From Jannaschia formosa (GTDB taxonomy: Bacteria; Pseudomonadota; Alphaproteobacteria; Rhodobacterales; Rhodobacteraceae), in assembly GCF_003340555.1 (NCBI RefSeq), contig NZ_QPLJ01000001.1, positions 310,001 through 374,000 of the forward strand: 64,000 nucleotides of DNA. Reading direction: 5' to 3'. The position numbers were made by a program, and so were the translations under genes. The notes under the pieces were generated by a model, which worked only from the letters and a program-made list of their open reading frames with translations, was not told where the DNA came from and ran no database searches. Each line of letters opens with the position of its first letter. Within the stretch, counting starts at the first letter, position 1. Positions 21,853 to 30,043 of the stretch are shown here, piece after piece.

Positions 21853-22530
21853 CTAGCGCTCGGCGGCGCGCATCCTGGCGGCCAGGGCGGCGCCGATCAG
21901 TGCCGAGCCGCGCGGGGAGGGATGGACGAGGTCCGGCGCGTAAAGGTCGAGATCGGCGGGATCGATGACCTCGCCCGCGTCGAGGAAGACGAAGCCGGGA
22001 TCGCGGGCGGCCAGGGCGGCGAAGCGCCGGTTCATGATGTCGAACTCCGGCTGGCAGGGGGTGAAGCCGGTGGGCGAGGCCTCGGCGCCGTCGTAATAGC
22101 CGACGACGGCGACCTTCGACCCCTGCGCTCTGAGCCGCGCGATCAGCGCCGGGATCTCGCCGGTCAGGTCCGGGTCGATCAGCGCGTCGCGTGCGGCGTC
22201 CGCCCGGGACGTCGCGCAATCGTCGCGGATGTCGTTGCCCCCACCGGTCAGGATGACCCAGTCCCAGGCGCCGGGCGGCGGTTGGCGCGAGATGTCGAAA
22301 CCCAGCGCCGACGCGACGGGGTTCGGGTTGCTGATCCGAGCCAGCGATTGCGACGCATCGCGCAGCGGCCGGCCCAAGGCCTCGGCCGTTGCCTCGGGGA
22401 TGCCGCGGTCGCCGTTCCACGCCATCACGCTGTCGCCGATGGCGAGGATCGACGCCTCGGGCGCGCGGGCGGAGGTGCAGGCGGGCAGCGCCAGCAGCAG
22501 CAGGCTCGGAAGGAGACGGGTCGGTCGCAT
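21853..22530 (-). CDS. SGNH/GDSL hydrolase-family lipoprotein
   Basis: A 225-residue exported esterase-like protein. The N-terminus MRPTRLLPSLLLLALPAC resembles a lipoprotein signal with Cys18, although Pro at -2 is unusual. Catalytic blocks are IGDSVM (nucleophile Ser near residue 33), GGGNDIRDD and DLVHPSPRG (Asp/His pair). It should act on an ester or acetyl group in the periplasm; the substrate is unknown. Its ATG has no Shine-Dalgarno; TATCCT stands six bases upstream. It follows the rplT terminator and so has its own promoter. Confidence 0.85.
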   Translation of the reverse strand: MRPTRLLPSLLLLALPACTSARAPEASILAIGDSVMAWNGDRGIPEATAEALGRPLRDASQSLARISNPNPVASALGFDISRQPPPGAWDWVILTGGGNDIRDDCATSRADAARDALIDPDLTGEIPALIARLRAQGSKVAVVGYYDGAEASPTGFTPCQPEFDIMNRRFAALAARDPGFVFLDAGEVIDPADLDLYAPDLVHPSPRGSALIGAALAARMRAAER

Positions 22531-22577
22531 TCGGCTAGGATAGCCCGTGCGGGCGGCGCGTCGACGCCACCCGCAAC

Positions 22578-22606
22578 GAAAAACGGGGCCCGCGAGGGGC
22601 CCCGTC
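22578..22606 (-). terminator. Rho-independent terminator after rplT
   Basis: On the minus strand ACGGGGCCC, a five-base loop, GGGCCCCGT, then TTTTTCG: a perfect nine-base-pair stem with a T run, about 20 bases past the rplT stop. Confidence 0.9.
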
Positions 22607-22627
22607 CGCAAGTCGGTCGGTCGTCGC

Positions 22628-22987
22628 TTACGCGGCGGCCCTGGCCTGGTCCACGATGGCGGCGAAGGCCTCGGGCTCGTGCACGGCGAGATCGGCGAGG
22701 ACCTTGCGGTCGACCTCGATCCCCGCCTTCGACAGCGCGTTGATGAAGCGGGAATAGGTCATCTCGCCGTCATGGGCGCGCACGGCGGCGTTGATCCGCT
22801 GGATCCAAAGCGCGCGGAAGTTGCGCTTGCGGGTCTTGCGGTCGCGGGTGGCGTACTGGTTCGCCTTGTCGACAGCCTGCGTGGCGGTCCGGAAGGTCTT
22901 GGAGCGGCGGCCGTAATAGCCTTTCGCGGCCTTCAGGACCTTCTTGTGACGGGCGTGGGTGACCTTGCCGGAGGTAACTCGGGACAT
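22628..22987 (-). CDS. rplT: 50S ribosomal protein L20
   Basis: A 119-residue basic ribosomal protein that binds 23S rRNA early in 50S assembly. Sequence is clearly L20: [47 protein letters not shown]. It lies 15 bases after rpmI and ends in a strong terminator. In many bacteria L20 represses its own operon by binding the mRNA leader; I do not see that structure clearly here. Confidence 0.98.
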   Translation of the reverse strand: MSRVTSGKVTHARHKKVLKAAKGYYGRRSKTFRTATQAVDKANQYATRDRKTRKRNFRALWIQRINAAVRAHDGEMTYSRFINALSKAGIEVDRKVLADLAVHEPEAFAAIVDQARAAA

Positions 22988-23002
22988 CTGCGATTCCTCC
23001 TA

Positions 23003-23203
23003 TCAGCGGTCGTAGGGCATGAAGCCCTTGACGATCTTGGCGTCCGGCGCGCTGAGCGTGGTCATGCCACGGGCGTCGCGGATGAATTTCTTGTGGCGCT
23101 TGATCATGCCGTGGCGCTTGCCGGCCTGTCCCGCGAGGACCTTGCCCCCGGCGGTGACCTTGAAGCGCTTCTTGGCGCTTGACTTCGTCTTCATCTTGGG
23201 CAT
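23003..23203 (-). CDS. rpmI: 50S ribosomal protein L35
   Basis: A 66-residue basic ribosomal protein: [32 protein letters not shown], and KGFMPYDR at the end. The ATG at 23203 has GGAGC upstream; an in-frame ATG at 23239 adds 12 residues absent from the family. infC, which precedes rpmI in many bacteria, is not present here. Confidence 0.97.
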   Translation of the reverse strand: MPKMKTKSSAKKRFKVTAGGKVLAGQAGKRHGMIKRHKKFIRDARGMTTLSAPDAKIVKGFMPYDR

Positions 23204-23269
23204 TTCGGGCTCCTGTTCCGTTCGCGCGCGCCGCGGCATCCCAATCGCCGGGCAGGCGGTAGAGCGCGG

Positions 23270-23298
23270 GCCATACCGGCGGGGCCGGGACTTTGCAA
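23270..23298 (-). promoter_or_regulatory. Predicted promoter for rpmI-rplT
   Basis: Minus strand: TTGCAA, 17-base spacer, TATGGC, about 67 bases before the rpmI ATG. The spacing is ideal and both hexamers are AT-richer than their surroundings. The leader would be about 60 bases, room enough for a regulatory structure. Confidence 0.5.
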
Positions 23299-23610
23299 GG
23301 CCCAGCGGTCACGTGCGGGGGATCGGAGGCCAGCCGGAAAGTCGCACTCCAGCCCCGCTTCGAGCAGCACCCGCCAGAGCCGGGCCCCGAGAGCGCCGGG
23401 CCCCGAGGCAGATCCGCCCACGCGCCCTTCCGGACCTCCCGCTGCCCCTCAAGCGCACTGCCGCAGGAGCCATGCCGTCCCTCTCGGAACCCGCTCGGAT
23501 CGCGGGCAGCAAACTGCTGCGTCGCATCGACGGCATGATGTGCAGCTTCACCGCGGCCCGTCGCGCCGGGCAGAAGGGAATGATGCCCCGTGCCACCGCT
23601 CGCCCCGCCG
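23299..23610. other. Intergenic stretch without a recognised gene
   Basis: Together with the rpmI leader this leaves about 400 bases without a gene I can support. Open frames run through it on both strands, but none gives a recognisable protein or a good start signal. It contains GC-rich partial repeats such as GGGCCCCGAGAGC / GGGCCCCGAGGC (about 23383-23407). It may hold the remains of a lost gene. Confidence 0.4.
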
Positions 23611-23922
23611 TCAGTTCAGCATCCGCGCGATCATCTCGACGAAGGCCTCGGGCACGCGCACCCAGCCGAACCCTTCGCGATCGGCCTCCCAGACCCACAG
23701 GAACATCGCCACCGCAAGCAGCGTGACGAACACGCCGATCCAGGACCGCCGCCTCTCGATCCAGGCGGAGACCGTGACCGTAAGGCCGAGCCCCAGCAGC
23801 ACGGTCGCGATCACGAGCAGCAGATCCGGGTCGCCCGGCGCCGGAAGGCCCAGATCCGGGATCTCAGGAAGGCCCGCCCACCATTCCGCAACGGCGTTCC
23901 AGTAGGCGGCAAGCGTCTCCAT
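23611..23922 (-). CDS. Small two-helix membrane protein, function unknown
   Basis: A 103-residue protein with two predicted membrane helices (about 33-52, DLLLVIATVLLGLGLTVTV, and 60-78, WIGVFVTLLAVAMFLWVW) around a short Arg-rich turn (ERRRSW). No domain is recognised. The ATG lies one base after the pyruvate kinase stop, so it is likely translated from the pyk mRNA, with the ribosome-binding signal inside the pyk 3' end. Confidence 0.75.
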   Translation of the reverse strand: METLAAYWNAVAEWWAGLPEIPDLGLPAPGDPDLLLVIATVLLGLGLTVTVSAWIERRRSWIGVFVTLLAVAMFLWVWEADREGFGWVRVPEAFVEMIARMLN

Positions 23923-23923
23923 G

Positions 23924-25369
23924 TCAGTCCGATTCCGAGCCGAAGATCAGCCTCTCGTCGCAGGGCGCGACCCGCAGGATATTGGTCGAGCCCGCGACGT
24001 TGAACGGGATGCCCGCGGTCACCACGACCGTGTCCTTGACCTCGGCGAAGCCCGCCGCCTTGGCGGCGCGGACCGCCGACACCACGGCGAACTTGAATCG
24101 CTCGACCGACTGCGTCTCGACCGAATGGGTGCCCCAAGTCAGCGCCAGGCGCCGGGCGGTACGCGCGATTGGCGTCAGGGCGATGATCGGCACGCGCGGA
24201 CGCTCCCGCGCGACCTTCAGCGCGGTCGAGCCGGAATGCGAGAAGCAGCAGATCGCCTTGACGTCCGTCGTCTCGGCGATGGCGCGCGCGGCGGCGACAA
24301 TGCCGTCGGCGGTGGTGGTCAGATGCGAGGACCGGCTGGCCTCGATGATCTCGCGATAGGTCTTGTCGCTCTCCACCGATTCGGCGACGTCGTTCATCGT
24401 CCGCACCGCCTCCAGCGGGTAGGAGCCGGCCGCCGATTCCGCCGACAGCATGATCGCGTCCGTGCCCTCGTAGATCGCGGTGGCCACGTCCGAGACCTCG
24501 GCCCGGGTCGGCATCGGGCTGTCGATCATGCTCTCCAGCATCTGCGTCGCCACGATCACGGGCTTCGCGGCCGCGCGGCACTTGCGGATCAGCCGCTTCT
24601 GGATCGGCGGCACGGCATGGACCGGGCATTCCACCCCCAGATCGCCCCGCGCGACCATGATGCCGTCCGACGCCTCGAGAATGGCATCGAAGGCCTCGAC
24701 GGCAGCGGGCTTCTCGATCTTCGACAGGATCGCGGCGCGGCCCTTGGCCAGCCTGCGCGCCTCCTCGACATCGGCGGGGCGCTGCACGAAGCTCAGCGCC
24801 AGCCAGTCGACCCCCAGATCGCAGACGAATTCCAGATCCTTGCGGTCCTTGTCGGACAGGGCCGCCAGCGGCAGCACGACGTCGGGCACGTTCACGCCCT
24901 TGCGGTTGGAGATCGTGCCCCCCGTCATCACCGTGCACTCGGCGAAGTCGGGGCCGCAATCCTCGACCCGGAGCCGCAGCTTGCCGTCGTTGACCAGAAG
25001 CGTGGAGCCGAGCTTCAGCGCCTCGAAGATCTCCTTGTGGGGCAGCTGCACCCGGGTCGCGTCGCCCGGCGCGTCGTCGAGGTCGAAGCGGAAAGGCGCG
25101 CCCGCGGCGATCTCGGCCTCGCCATCGGCGAAGACCCCGCAGCGCAGCTTCGGACCCTGCAGGTCGGCCAGGATGCAGACCGGGCGCCCGAGGTCGCGCT
25201 CGATGTCGCGCAGGATGTTGTGGCGGGCGCGGATATCGTCATGCCCGCCATGGGACATGTTGAGGCGGAACACGTCGGCGCCGGCCTCGAACAGGGCACG
25301 GATGGTATCGTAATCGTTCGAGGCGGGGCCGAGCGTGGCGACGATCTTCACGTTGCGATGGCGTCTCAT
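23924..25369 (-). CDS. pyk: Pyruvate kinase
   Basis: Converts phosphoenolpyruvate and ADP to pyruvate and ATP. The 481-residue protein shows VKIVATLGPAS and FRLNMSHG at the N-terminus, the signature region LSKIEKPAAVEAFDAILEAS followed by DGIMVARGDLGVE (catalytic Lys and metal-binding Glu/Asp), ATQMLESMI, and a C-terminal regulatory domain with CCFSHSGSTAL. It is followed at once by a small membrane-protein gene. Confidence 0.97.
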   Translation of the reverse strand: MRRHRNVKIVATLGPASNDYDTIRALFEAGADVFRLNMSHGGHDDIRARHNILRDIERDLGRPVCILADLQGPKLRCGVFADGEAEIAAGAPFRFDLDDAPGDATRVQLPHKEIFEALKLGSTLLVNDGKLRLRVEDCGPDFAECTVMTGGTISNRKGVNVPDVVLPLAALSDKDRKDLEFVCDLGVDWLALSFVQRPADVEEARRLAKGRAAILSKIEKPAAVEAFDAILEASDGIMVARGDLGVECPVHAVPPIQKRLIRKCRAAAKPVIVATQMLESMIDSPMPTRAEVSDVATAIYEGTDAIMLSAESAAGSYPLEAVRTMNDVAESVESDKTYREIIEASRSSHLTTTADGIVAAARAIAETTDVKAICCFSHSGSTALKVARERPRVPIIALTPIARTARRLALTWGTHSVETQSVERFKFAVVSAVRAAKAAGFAEVKDTVVVTAGIPFNVAGSTNILRVAPCDERLIFGSESD

Positions 25370-25490
25370 GCGGGCTCAGGTCCTTCTTGTGAAGACGTGG
25401 CGTTAGCGCTCGCACCAATGCCCTGCCCGGGCGGCGCAGGCAACCTGCCACGGGTCTGGGCAAGCCGATCGGGGCGCGGTAAGCGAGGCC

Positions 25491-26228
25491 ATGTCTGACG
25501 CCCCCTACCAGATCGTCAACCCCGAAGGCGCGTCGCGCTGGACGCTGCTGTGCGATCACGCCTCCAACCGGGTGCCCGACGCGGTTGGCCCTTTGGGCCT
25601 GCCCGAGGCCGACATGGCCCGCCACATCGCCTGGGATCCGGGAACGGCGGGCGTGGTCACGGCGCTGTCCCAGCTTCTGGATGCGCCCGCGGTCCTGTCG
25701 GATTTCTCGCGCCTCGTGATCGACCCGAACCGGGGCGAGGACGACCCCACACTGCTCATGAAGCTCTATGACGGCACGATCATTCCCGGCAACCGCCATG
25801 CCGACGCCGCCGAGCGCGAGCGGCGCCTCGCGCTCTACCACCGCCCCTACCACGCCGCCGTCACCGGCTTCCTCGAGGCCCGCGAGGCGCCGGTGATCTG
25901 CTCGGTGCACAGCTTCACGCCGCAGCTGCGCGGGCGCGAGCCGCGGCCCTGGCAGGTCGGCGTGCTGTTCTCGCACGACCGGCGTCTCTCCGACCCGCTG
26001 ATCGCCCGGCTCATGGCCGAGGGCGATCTCTGCGTCGGCGTAAACGAGCCCTATTCCGGCCACCTGCCCGGCGACAGCATGGACCGCCACGCGCTGGCCC
26101 GGGGAAGGCTGCATGTCTTGATCGAATTGCGAAACGACCTCATCTCGGATGCGAAGGGGCAGCGGCACTGGGCCGCGCGCCTCGCGCCCCTGCTGACCGC
26201 CGCCCTGGAGGATGCCGAGAATGCCTGA
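25491..26228 (+). CDS. N-formylglutamate amidohydrolase family protein
   Basis: A 245-residue member of the N-formylglutamate amidohydrolase family (PF05013), which releases formate from N-formylglutamate in some histidine-degradation routes. Visible features: LLCDHASNRVP, FSRLVIDPNRGEDDPTL, VHSFTPQLRG and the late EPYSGHLPGDSMDRHA. No other histidine-degradation gene is nearby, so the physiological substrate is uncertain. The start is preceded by AAGCGAGG. The next gene begins inside its last codons. Confidence 0.88.
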   Translation: MSDAPYQIVNPEGASRWTLLCDHASNRVPDAVGPLGLPEADMARHIAWDPGTAGVVTALSQLLDAPAVLSDFSRLVIDPNRGEDDPTLLMKLYDGTIIPGNRHADAAERERRLALYHRPYHAAVTGFLEAREAPVICSVHSFTPQLRGREPRPWQVGVLFSHDRRLSDPLIARLMAEGDLCVGVNEPYSGHLPGDSMDRHALARGRLHVLIELRNDLISDAKGQRHWAARLAPLLTAALEDAENA

Positions 26229-26538
26229 GATGGACGACCAGACCCGCCTGGAGATCGAAGCGGCCGCCTTCCGCCGCCTGCGCCGGCACCTGATCGAGGA
26301 CCGCCCCGACGCGCAGAACATCGACCTGATGAACCTCGCGGGCTTCTGTCGGAACTGCCTAAGCCGCTGGTACGGCGAGGCCGCCGCCGAGCGCGGAATC
26401 GAACTGTCGAAGGACGAGGCGCGAGAGATCTTTTACGGCATGCCCATGTCCGAGTGGAAAACCCGCCACCAGACCGAGGCCACCCCCGAGCAGCAGGCCG
26501 CCTTCGAGACCAGCTTCACGGAGAACGTGAAGGGCTAG
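26221..26538 (+). CDS. DUF1244 family protein
   Basis: A 105-residue, mostly helical soluble protein of the DUF1244 family. The conserved core is LMNLAGFCRNCLSRWYGEAA, with a CxxC-like Cys pair, followed by FYGMPMSEWK. Function is unknown. Three in-frame ATGs exist (26212, 26221, 26230); GGAGG at 26207-26211 is best spaced for 26221. It overlaps the end of the formylglutamate amidohydrolase gene by eight bases, so the pair is likely coupled. Confidence 0.88.
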   Translation: MPEMDDQTRLEIEAAAFRRLRRHLIEDRPDAQNIDLMNLAGFCRNCLSRWYGEAAAERGIELSKDEAREIFYGMPMSEWKTRHQTEATPEQQAAFETSFTENVKG

Positions 26539-26604
26539 TCACCCGGACGTGTCTGGCGATCCCCGGTCCCGGTCCCTACCTAAGGGGAAAAGGAGGTCCA
26601 CGCC

Positions 26605-26931
26605 ATGACCCGTCCCATCATCCGTCTCGCGATCCTCACCCTCGCCGCCGCGCCGCTTCCCGCCGCCGCCCAGAGCGTCTTCGTCAGCGCCCCGCCCGCG
26701 AGCATCTCGCAGGACCGGGGCGCGCTGACCGGCCTACGCGCCAGCGTCGCGCGCGATCTGCAGCACTATGGCTACGGCGACACCGATGTGCGCCGGCTCA
26801 ATGCCTCGCAGCTCGCCGCGATCCACCATCTCGCGCATTCCGGCCGGTCCGAAGGCGATATCCGGGGCCATATCGGTGCCACCCTGCGCCGCGGCCTGCT
26901 GCAACGCGGGATCGACCGCATCCTCCGCTGA
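26605..26931 (+). CDS. Small secreted protein A (paralogue of the next gene)
   Basis: A 108-residue protein with a signal peptide (MTRPIIRLAILTLAAAPLPAAAQ) and a mature helical domain of about 80 residues. A very strong AAAGGAGG precedes the ATG. The stretch LRASVARDLQHYGYGDTDV with QLAAIHHLAH aligns with the next protein, so the two are tandem paralogues. I recognise no named family. A periplasmic location is likely. Confidence 0.78.
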   Translation: MTRPIIRLAILTLAAAPLPAAAQSVFVSAPPASISQDRGALTGLRASVARDLQHYGYGDTDVRRLNASQLAAIHHLAHSGRSEGDIRGHIGATLRRGLLQRGIDRILR

Positions 26932-26953
26932 GCTTCCCCGAAAGGAGCCTCCG

Positions 26954-27220
26954 ATGATCCGCCCCCTTCTCCTCGCCGTCACGCTCGCCGCACCGCTGGC
27001 CGCCGAGGCCGCGCCCAACGCGCAGCTCGTGGCCTCGGTCCAGTCCCGCCTCGACCGGCTCGGCTTCTCCGAGGTCGATGCCTCGCTGCTCTCGACCCGC
27101 CAGATCGCGGCGCTGCACATGCAACTCCAGGGCCGCGCGCTGTCCTTCGGGCCGAACTGGATCCGCACGCGGCAGGACGTGAAGGCGATCCTGCGCCTCG
27201 ATCCGCCCCGCGAGGACTGA
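26954..27220 (+). CDS. Small secreted protein B (paralogue of the previous gene)
   Basis: An 88-residue exported protein (signal peptide MIRPLLLAVTLAAPLAAEA). The mature part has LVASVQSRLDRLGFSEVDA and QIAALHMQLQ, matching the core of protein A. The ATG at 26954 has AAAGGAGCC upstream; the longer frame to 26768 overlaps gene A in another frame and is not real. The two genes are 22 bases apart and probably form an operon. Confidence 0.78.
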   Translation: MIRPLLLAVTLAAPLAAEAAPNAQLVASVQSRLDRLGFSEVDASLLSTRQIAALHMQLQGRALSFGPNWIRTRQDVKAILRLDPPRED

Positions 27221-27239
27221 CCGGGGCCGGCGCAGGCCC

Positions 27240-27276
27240 CTTCGATGCTCCGCAAATATGCCCGCCGGAGGCATCC
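27240..27276 (-). repeat. Palindromic element, partial copy R3 (A-type tail)
   Basis: CTTCGATGCTCCGCAAATATGCCCG followed by CCGGAGGC. It keeps the A-type tail and the AAATA core but has lost the first hairpin. It lies between convergent genes (secreted protein B and the aminotransferase). It is almost the same as R7. Confidence 0.7.
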
Positions 27277-27359
27277 GACAGTCGTGACGGGCACCATGCC
27301 CCGACCCGCTGCCTGACCCTGAAGGCGCCGTCACCGGAATGACGTCTGCGCCCCCCGGC

Positions 27360-28214
27360 TCAGACCGCCTTCGCGCGGCTCTCGTCGAGATAGATCTCCC
27401 GCAGCCGGGCCGCCACGCGGCCGGGCCTGCCGCCGCCGATCGGGGCGCCGTCGATCTCGACCACCGGCATCACGAAGGCCGAGGCCGAGGTGACGAAGGC
27501 CTCGTCCGCGCCCTGCGCCTCCTCGATGGTGAAGGGCCGCTCCTCCACCTTCATCTGCGCCTCGGCGGCCAGCCGCAGAACGGCGGCGCGGGTGATGCCG
27601 TGCAGGATCTCCTCGCCGAGCTGCCGCGTGACGATGGTGTCCCCCTTGACGATATAGGCGTTGTTCGAGGTTCCCTCGGTCACCGCGCCGTCCTCGACCA
27701 TCCAGGCGTCGTCCGCCCCCGCGGCCTTCGCCATCATCTTGCCCATCGACGGATAGAGCAGCTGCACCGTCTTGATGTCGCGCCGGCCCCAGCGGCGGTC
27801 GGGGATGGAGATCACCGAGAGGCCCTTGGCGGCCCGCGCCGGATCGGCCAGCCCGGGCTTCGACTGGGTGAACAGGACCAGCGTCGGCGTGGTTCCGGCC
27901 TCCGGGTAGAGGAAGTCGCGATCCGCCGCGCCGCGCGTGACCTGCAGGTAGACCAGCCCGTCCTCGATGCCGTTGCGCGCCACCAGCTCGCGGTGGATGG
28001 CGAGCAGTTCCTCCTCCCCCACCGGCTCGGCCATGGCGAGCTCGCCCAGCGAGCGCTTCAGCCGCGCCGCGTGGCCGGCGAAGTCGATGAGCTTGCCGCC
28101 CAGAACGCTCGTGACCTCGTAGACGCCGTCGGCGAAGAGGAAGCCGCGGTCGAAGACCGAGACCCTGGCCTGGTCCTCGGGAACGTAGTCTCCGTTTACG
28201 TAGACGATGCGCAT
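27360..28214 (-). CDS. Class IV aminotransferase, D-amino-acid aminotransferase-like
   Basis: A 284-residue fold-type IV PLP enzyme. Family marks: MRIVYVNGDYVPEDQARVSV, FDRGFLFADGVYEV, RRDIKTVQLLYPSMGK with the likely PLP-binding Lys, and VTEGTSNNAYIV. The DIKT context and N-terminus fit D-alanine-type aminotransferases better than branched-chain ones (IlvE) or PabC, but these cannot be separated firmly by eye. A product could feed D-amino acids to peptidoglycan. A convergent gene pair and element R3 lie at its 3' side. Confidence 0.85.
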   Translation of the reverse strand: MRIVYVNGDYVPEDQARVSVFDRGFLFADGVYEVTSVLGGKLIDFAGHAARLKRSLGELAMAEPVGEEELLAIHRELVARNGIEDGLVYLQVTRGAADRDFLYPEAGTTPTLVLFTQSKPGLADPARAAKGLSVISIPDRRWGRRDIKTVQLLYPSMGKMMAKAAGADDAWMVEDGAVTEGTSNNAYIVKGDTIVTRQLGEEILHGITRAAVLRLAAEAQMKVEERPFTIEEAQGADEAFVTSASAFVMPVVEIDGAPIGGGRPGRVAARLREIYLDESRAKAV

Positions 28215-28270
28215 CGGCCCCTCCTGTTCGGCCCGCCCGTCTTGCGGGGCGGCGCCCGGAGGGTCAAGCG

Positions 28271-28630
28271 TCAGCGCGCCTCCCCAGCGTCCCAGGGCTC
28301 CGCCCGGACATAGTCGCGCGGCGGGGCGGCGCGCATCTCCGTCGTGCGCTTGAAGTCGTAATGCATCACGTTGCGCGACGGCTCGGCGGCGACGACCAGC
28401 CCGACGCGCAGTAGCGTGCCGCCGTCATGGATCTCGACAAGGCCGCGCAGCTTGGGCGCGAATTCCACGTCGAGGTCGAAGCCGGTCTCGTCCATGGCCC
28501 GGATCGGGTACCATATATCGCCCACCCGGACCCGGATGCCCCGGACCGGACGACGCACCCGGCGCGGCGGAGCGGCGGCGAGCCCGTCGCGCACGTCCTG
28601 CGGAAGGATATCGGACTCGAGCTCGACCAT
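28271..28630 (-). CDS. Small soluble protein, PilZ-like in pattern, function unknown
   Basis: A 119-residue protein without signal or membrane segment. The N-terminus MVELESDILPQDVRDGLAA is followed by an Arg cluster (PPRRVRRPVRG) and a beta-rich stretch with GFDLDVEFAPKLRGLVEIHDG. An Arg-rich start followed by a small beta barrel recalls PilZ domains, but the canonical RxxxR/DxSxxG pattern is not clean, so this is only a suggestion. The ATG at 28630 has GGGAGG upstream; the longer reading to 28747 is not supported. Confidence 0.6.
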   Translation of the reverse strand: MVELESDILPQDVRDGLAAAPPRRVRRPVRGIRVRVGDIWYPIRAMDETGFDLDVEFAPKLRGLVEIHDGGTLLRVGLVVAAEPSRNVMHYDFKRTTEMRAAPPRDYVRAEPWDAGEAR

Positions 28631-28743
28631 TGTAACCTCCCTGCCCGCGCGGCGCCGCCGCACACCCCCATATTCCAGAATGAGTCTGGCGCAGATGGAT
28701 GAAGAGTCAATGAAGCCGCGATGAAGATTCTCCGCGTCCGCGG

Positions 28744-29511
28744 TCAACCCGTCGCGCGGGGCCGCAGCACGTGCGGGATCGCCGGGTCGTAGAGCGCGCT
28801 GTCGCGGAAATCCTCGACCTCGCCCAGGGCCGGGCCGACCAGGATCAGCGCCGTGCGGGTGATCTTGGCCGCGCGGGCCTTCTCGCGGATGTCGGTCAAT
28901 GTGCCGCGCAGGAAGGCCTCGTCGGGCCAGCCGACGCGATAGGCCACGATCACGGGGCAGTCGGGTCCGTAATGCGGCACCAGCGCGCGCTCGATCTCGC
29001 GCAGGGCGCGGATGCCGAGATGGATGGCCAGCGTGGCGCCGGTGCGGGCGAAGTTCTCCAGCGTCTCGCCCGGCGGCATCGAGGTGGATTTCATGCTGAC
29101 CCGGGTCAGCACGATGGACTGCGCCACCTCGGGCACCGTCAGCTCCTGCCCCAGCGCGGCGGCGGCGGCGGCGTAGGCGGGCACGCCGGGGCAGATGTCG
29201 TAGGGAATGCCGTCACGCTTCAGAAGGCGGATCTGCTCGGCGATGGCGCCATAGAGGCTCGGGTCGCCGGAATGGACGCGGGCCACGTCCTCGCCACGGG
29301 TCCGCGCCGCGAGGATCTCGGCATGGGTCTCGTCGAGGGTCATCGGGGCCGTGTCGAGGACGCGCGCCCCCTCGGGCGCCTCGGCCACGACAGCGGCAGG
29401 CACCAGCGAGCCGGCATAGAGGCACACCGGACAGGACCGGATCAGCCGCTGCGCCTTCAGCGTCAGCAGCTCCGGATCGCCCGGCCCTGCGCCTATGAAG
29501 TGAACCCGCAT
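28744..29511 (-). CDS. cobM: Precorrin-4 C11-methyltransferase CobM
   Basis: SAM-dependent methyltransferase of corrin-ring synthesis that methylates C-11. The 255-residue protein has the precorrin methylase fold marks HFIGAGPGDPELLTLKA, VARVHSGDPSLYGAIAEQ, CPGVPAYAAAAAALG and LTRVSMKSTSMPPGE; the last is typical of CobM/CbiF. It is transcribed in the same direction as the cob cluster downstream but separated from it by a plus-strand gene and element R4. GAGAGG precedes the ATG. It diverges from the SnoaL-like gene across only 17 bases. Confidence 0.94.
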   Translation of the reverse strand: MRVHFIGAGPGDPELLTLKAQRLIRSCPVCLYAGSLVPAAVVAEAPEGARVLDTAPMTLDETHAEILAARTRGEDVARVHSGDPSLYGAIAEQIRLLKRDGIPYDICPGVPAYAAAAAALGQELTVPEVAQSIVLTRVSMKSTSMPPGETLENFARTGATLAIHLGIRALREIERALVPHYGPDCPVIVAYRVGWPDEAFLRGTLTDIREKARAAKITRTALILVGPALGEVEDFRDSALYDPAIPHVLRPRATG

Positions 29512-29528
29512 GCCGCTATCCTCTCAAG

Positions 29529-29969
29529 ATGGTTCCCGCCCCGCAGGACTTCGTCCCCGCCTTCGTCGCCGCCTGGATGGCGCGCGACGGCGAAAGGCTC
29601 GCCGCGCTCTTCGCGCCCGACGCGGACTTCGTCAACGTCACCGGCATCTGGTGGCAGGACCGCCCTGCCATCGCCCGCGCCCATGCCTACGCGCTGGGCA
29701 GTTTCTTCGCCGAGACGCGCCTCGCCCCCGGCCGCGTCAGGATCCGCGACCTGGGCGATGTGGCCGTGGTCCACGCCCGCATGGCGCTGACCGGCCAGCG
29801 CGCGCCCGACGGCAGCCGTGCAGGCGCCCGGACCACGATCCTCAGCTTCGTGCTGCACCGAACGCCCGGGGGTTGGCAGGCGGTCAGCGCGCAGAACACG
29901 GACGTGGTGCCGGGGGCCGAGACGCAGCTTGCGGGAGCGGGCGCCCTCACCCCGACGAGCTACCGCTGA
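29529..29969 (+). CDS. SnoaL-like/NTF2-fold protein (SgcJ/EcaC type)
   Basis: A 146-residue protein of the NTF2-like superfamily, with VAAWMARDGERLAALFAPDADF and VNVTGIWWQDRPAI at the start and the closing strand RTPGGWQAVSAQNTDVVPG. Members of the SgcJ/EcaC group (DUF4440-like) are small dimers of mostly unknown function. No export signal. There is no Shine-Dalgarno; TATCCT ends six bases before the ATG, so the mRNA may be leaderless. It sits inside the cobalamin region but on the opposite strand. Confidence 0.8.
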   Translation: MVPAPQDFVPAFVAAWMARDGERLAALFAPDADFVNVTGIWWQDRPAIARAHAYALGSFFAETRLAPGRVRIRDLGDVAVVHARMALTGQRAPDGSRAGARTTILSFVLHRTPGGWQAVSAQNTDVVPGAETQLAGAGALTPTSYR

Positions 29970-29971
29970 TC

Positions 29972-30040
29972 CCTCATCTCGCCGGAAATACCTCGGGGGG
30001 AGTCGGCCGCAGGCTGACGGGGGGCAGAGCACCCCTCCCC
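29972..30040 (-). repeat. Palindromic element, copy R4 (C-type tail)
   Basis: CTCATCTCGC tail, then CGGAAATACCTCGGGGGGAG, GTCGGCC-GCA-GGCTGAC (hairpin 2) and GGGGGGCAGAGCACCCC (hairpin 1, with one inserted base). It lies between the ends of two convergent genes and could terminate both. It is closely related to R6. Confidence 0.8.
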
Positions 30041-30043
30041 CGT

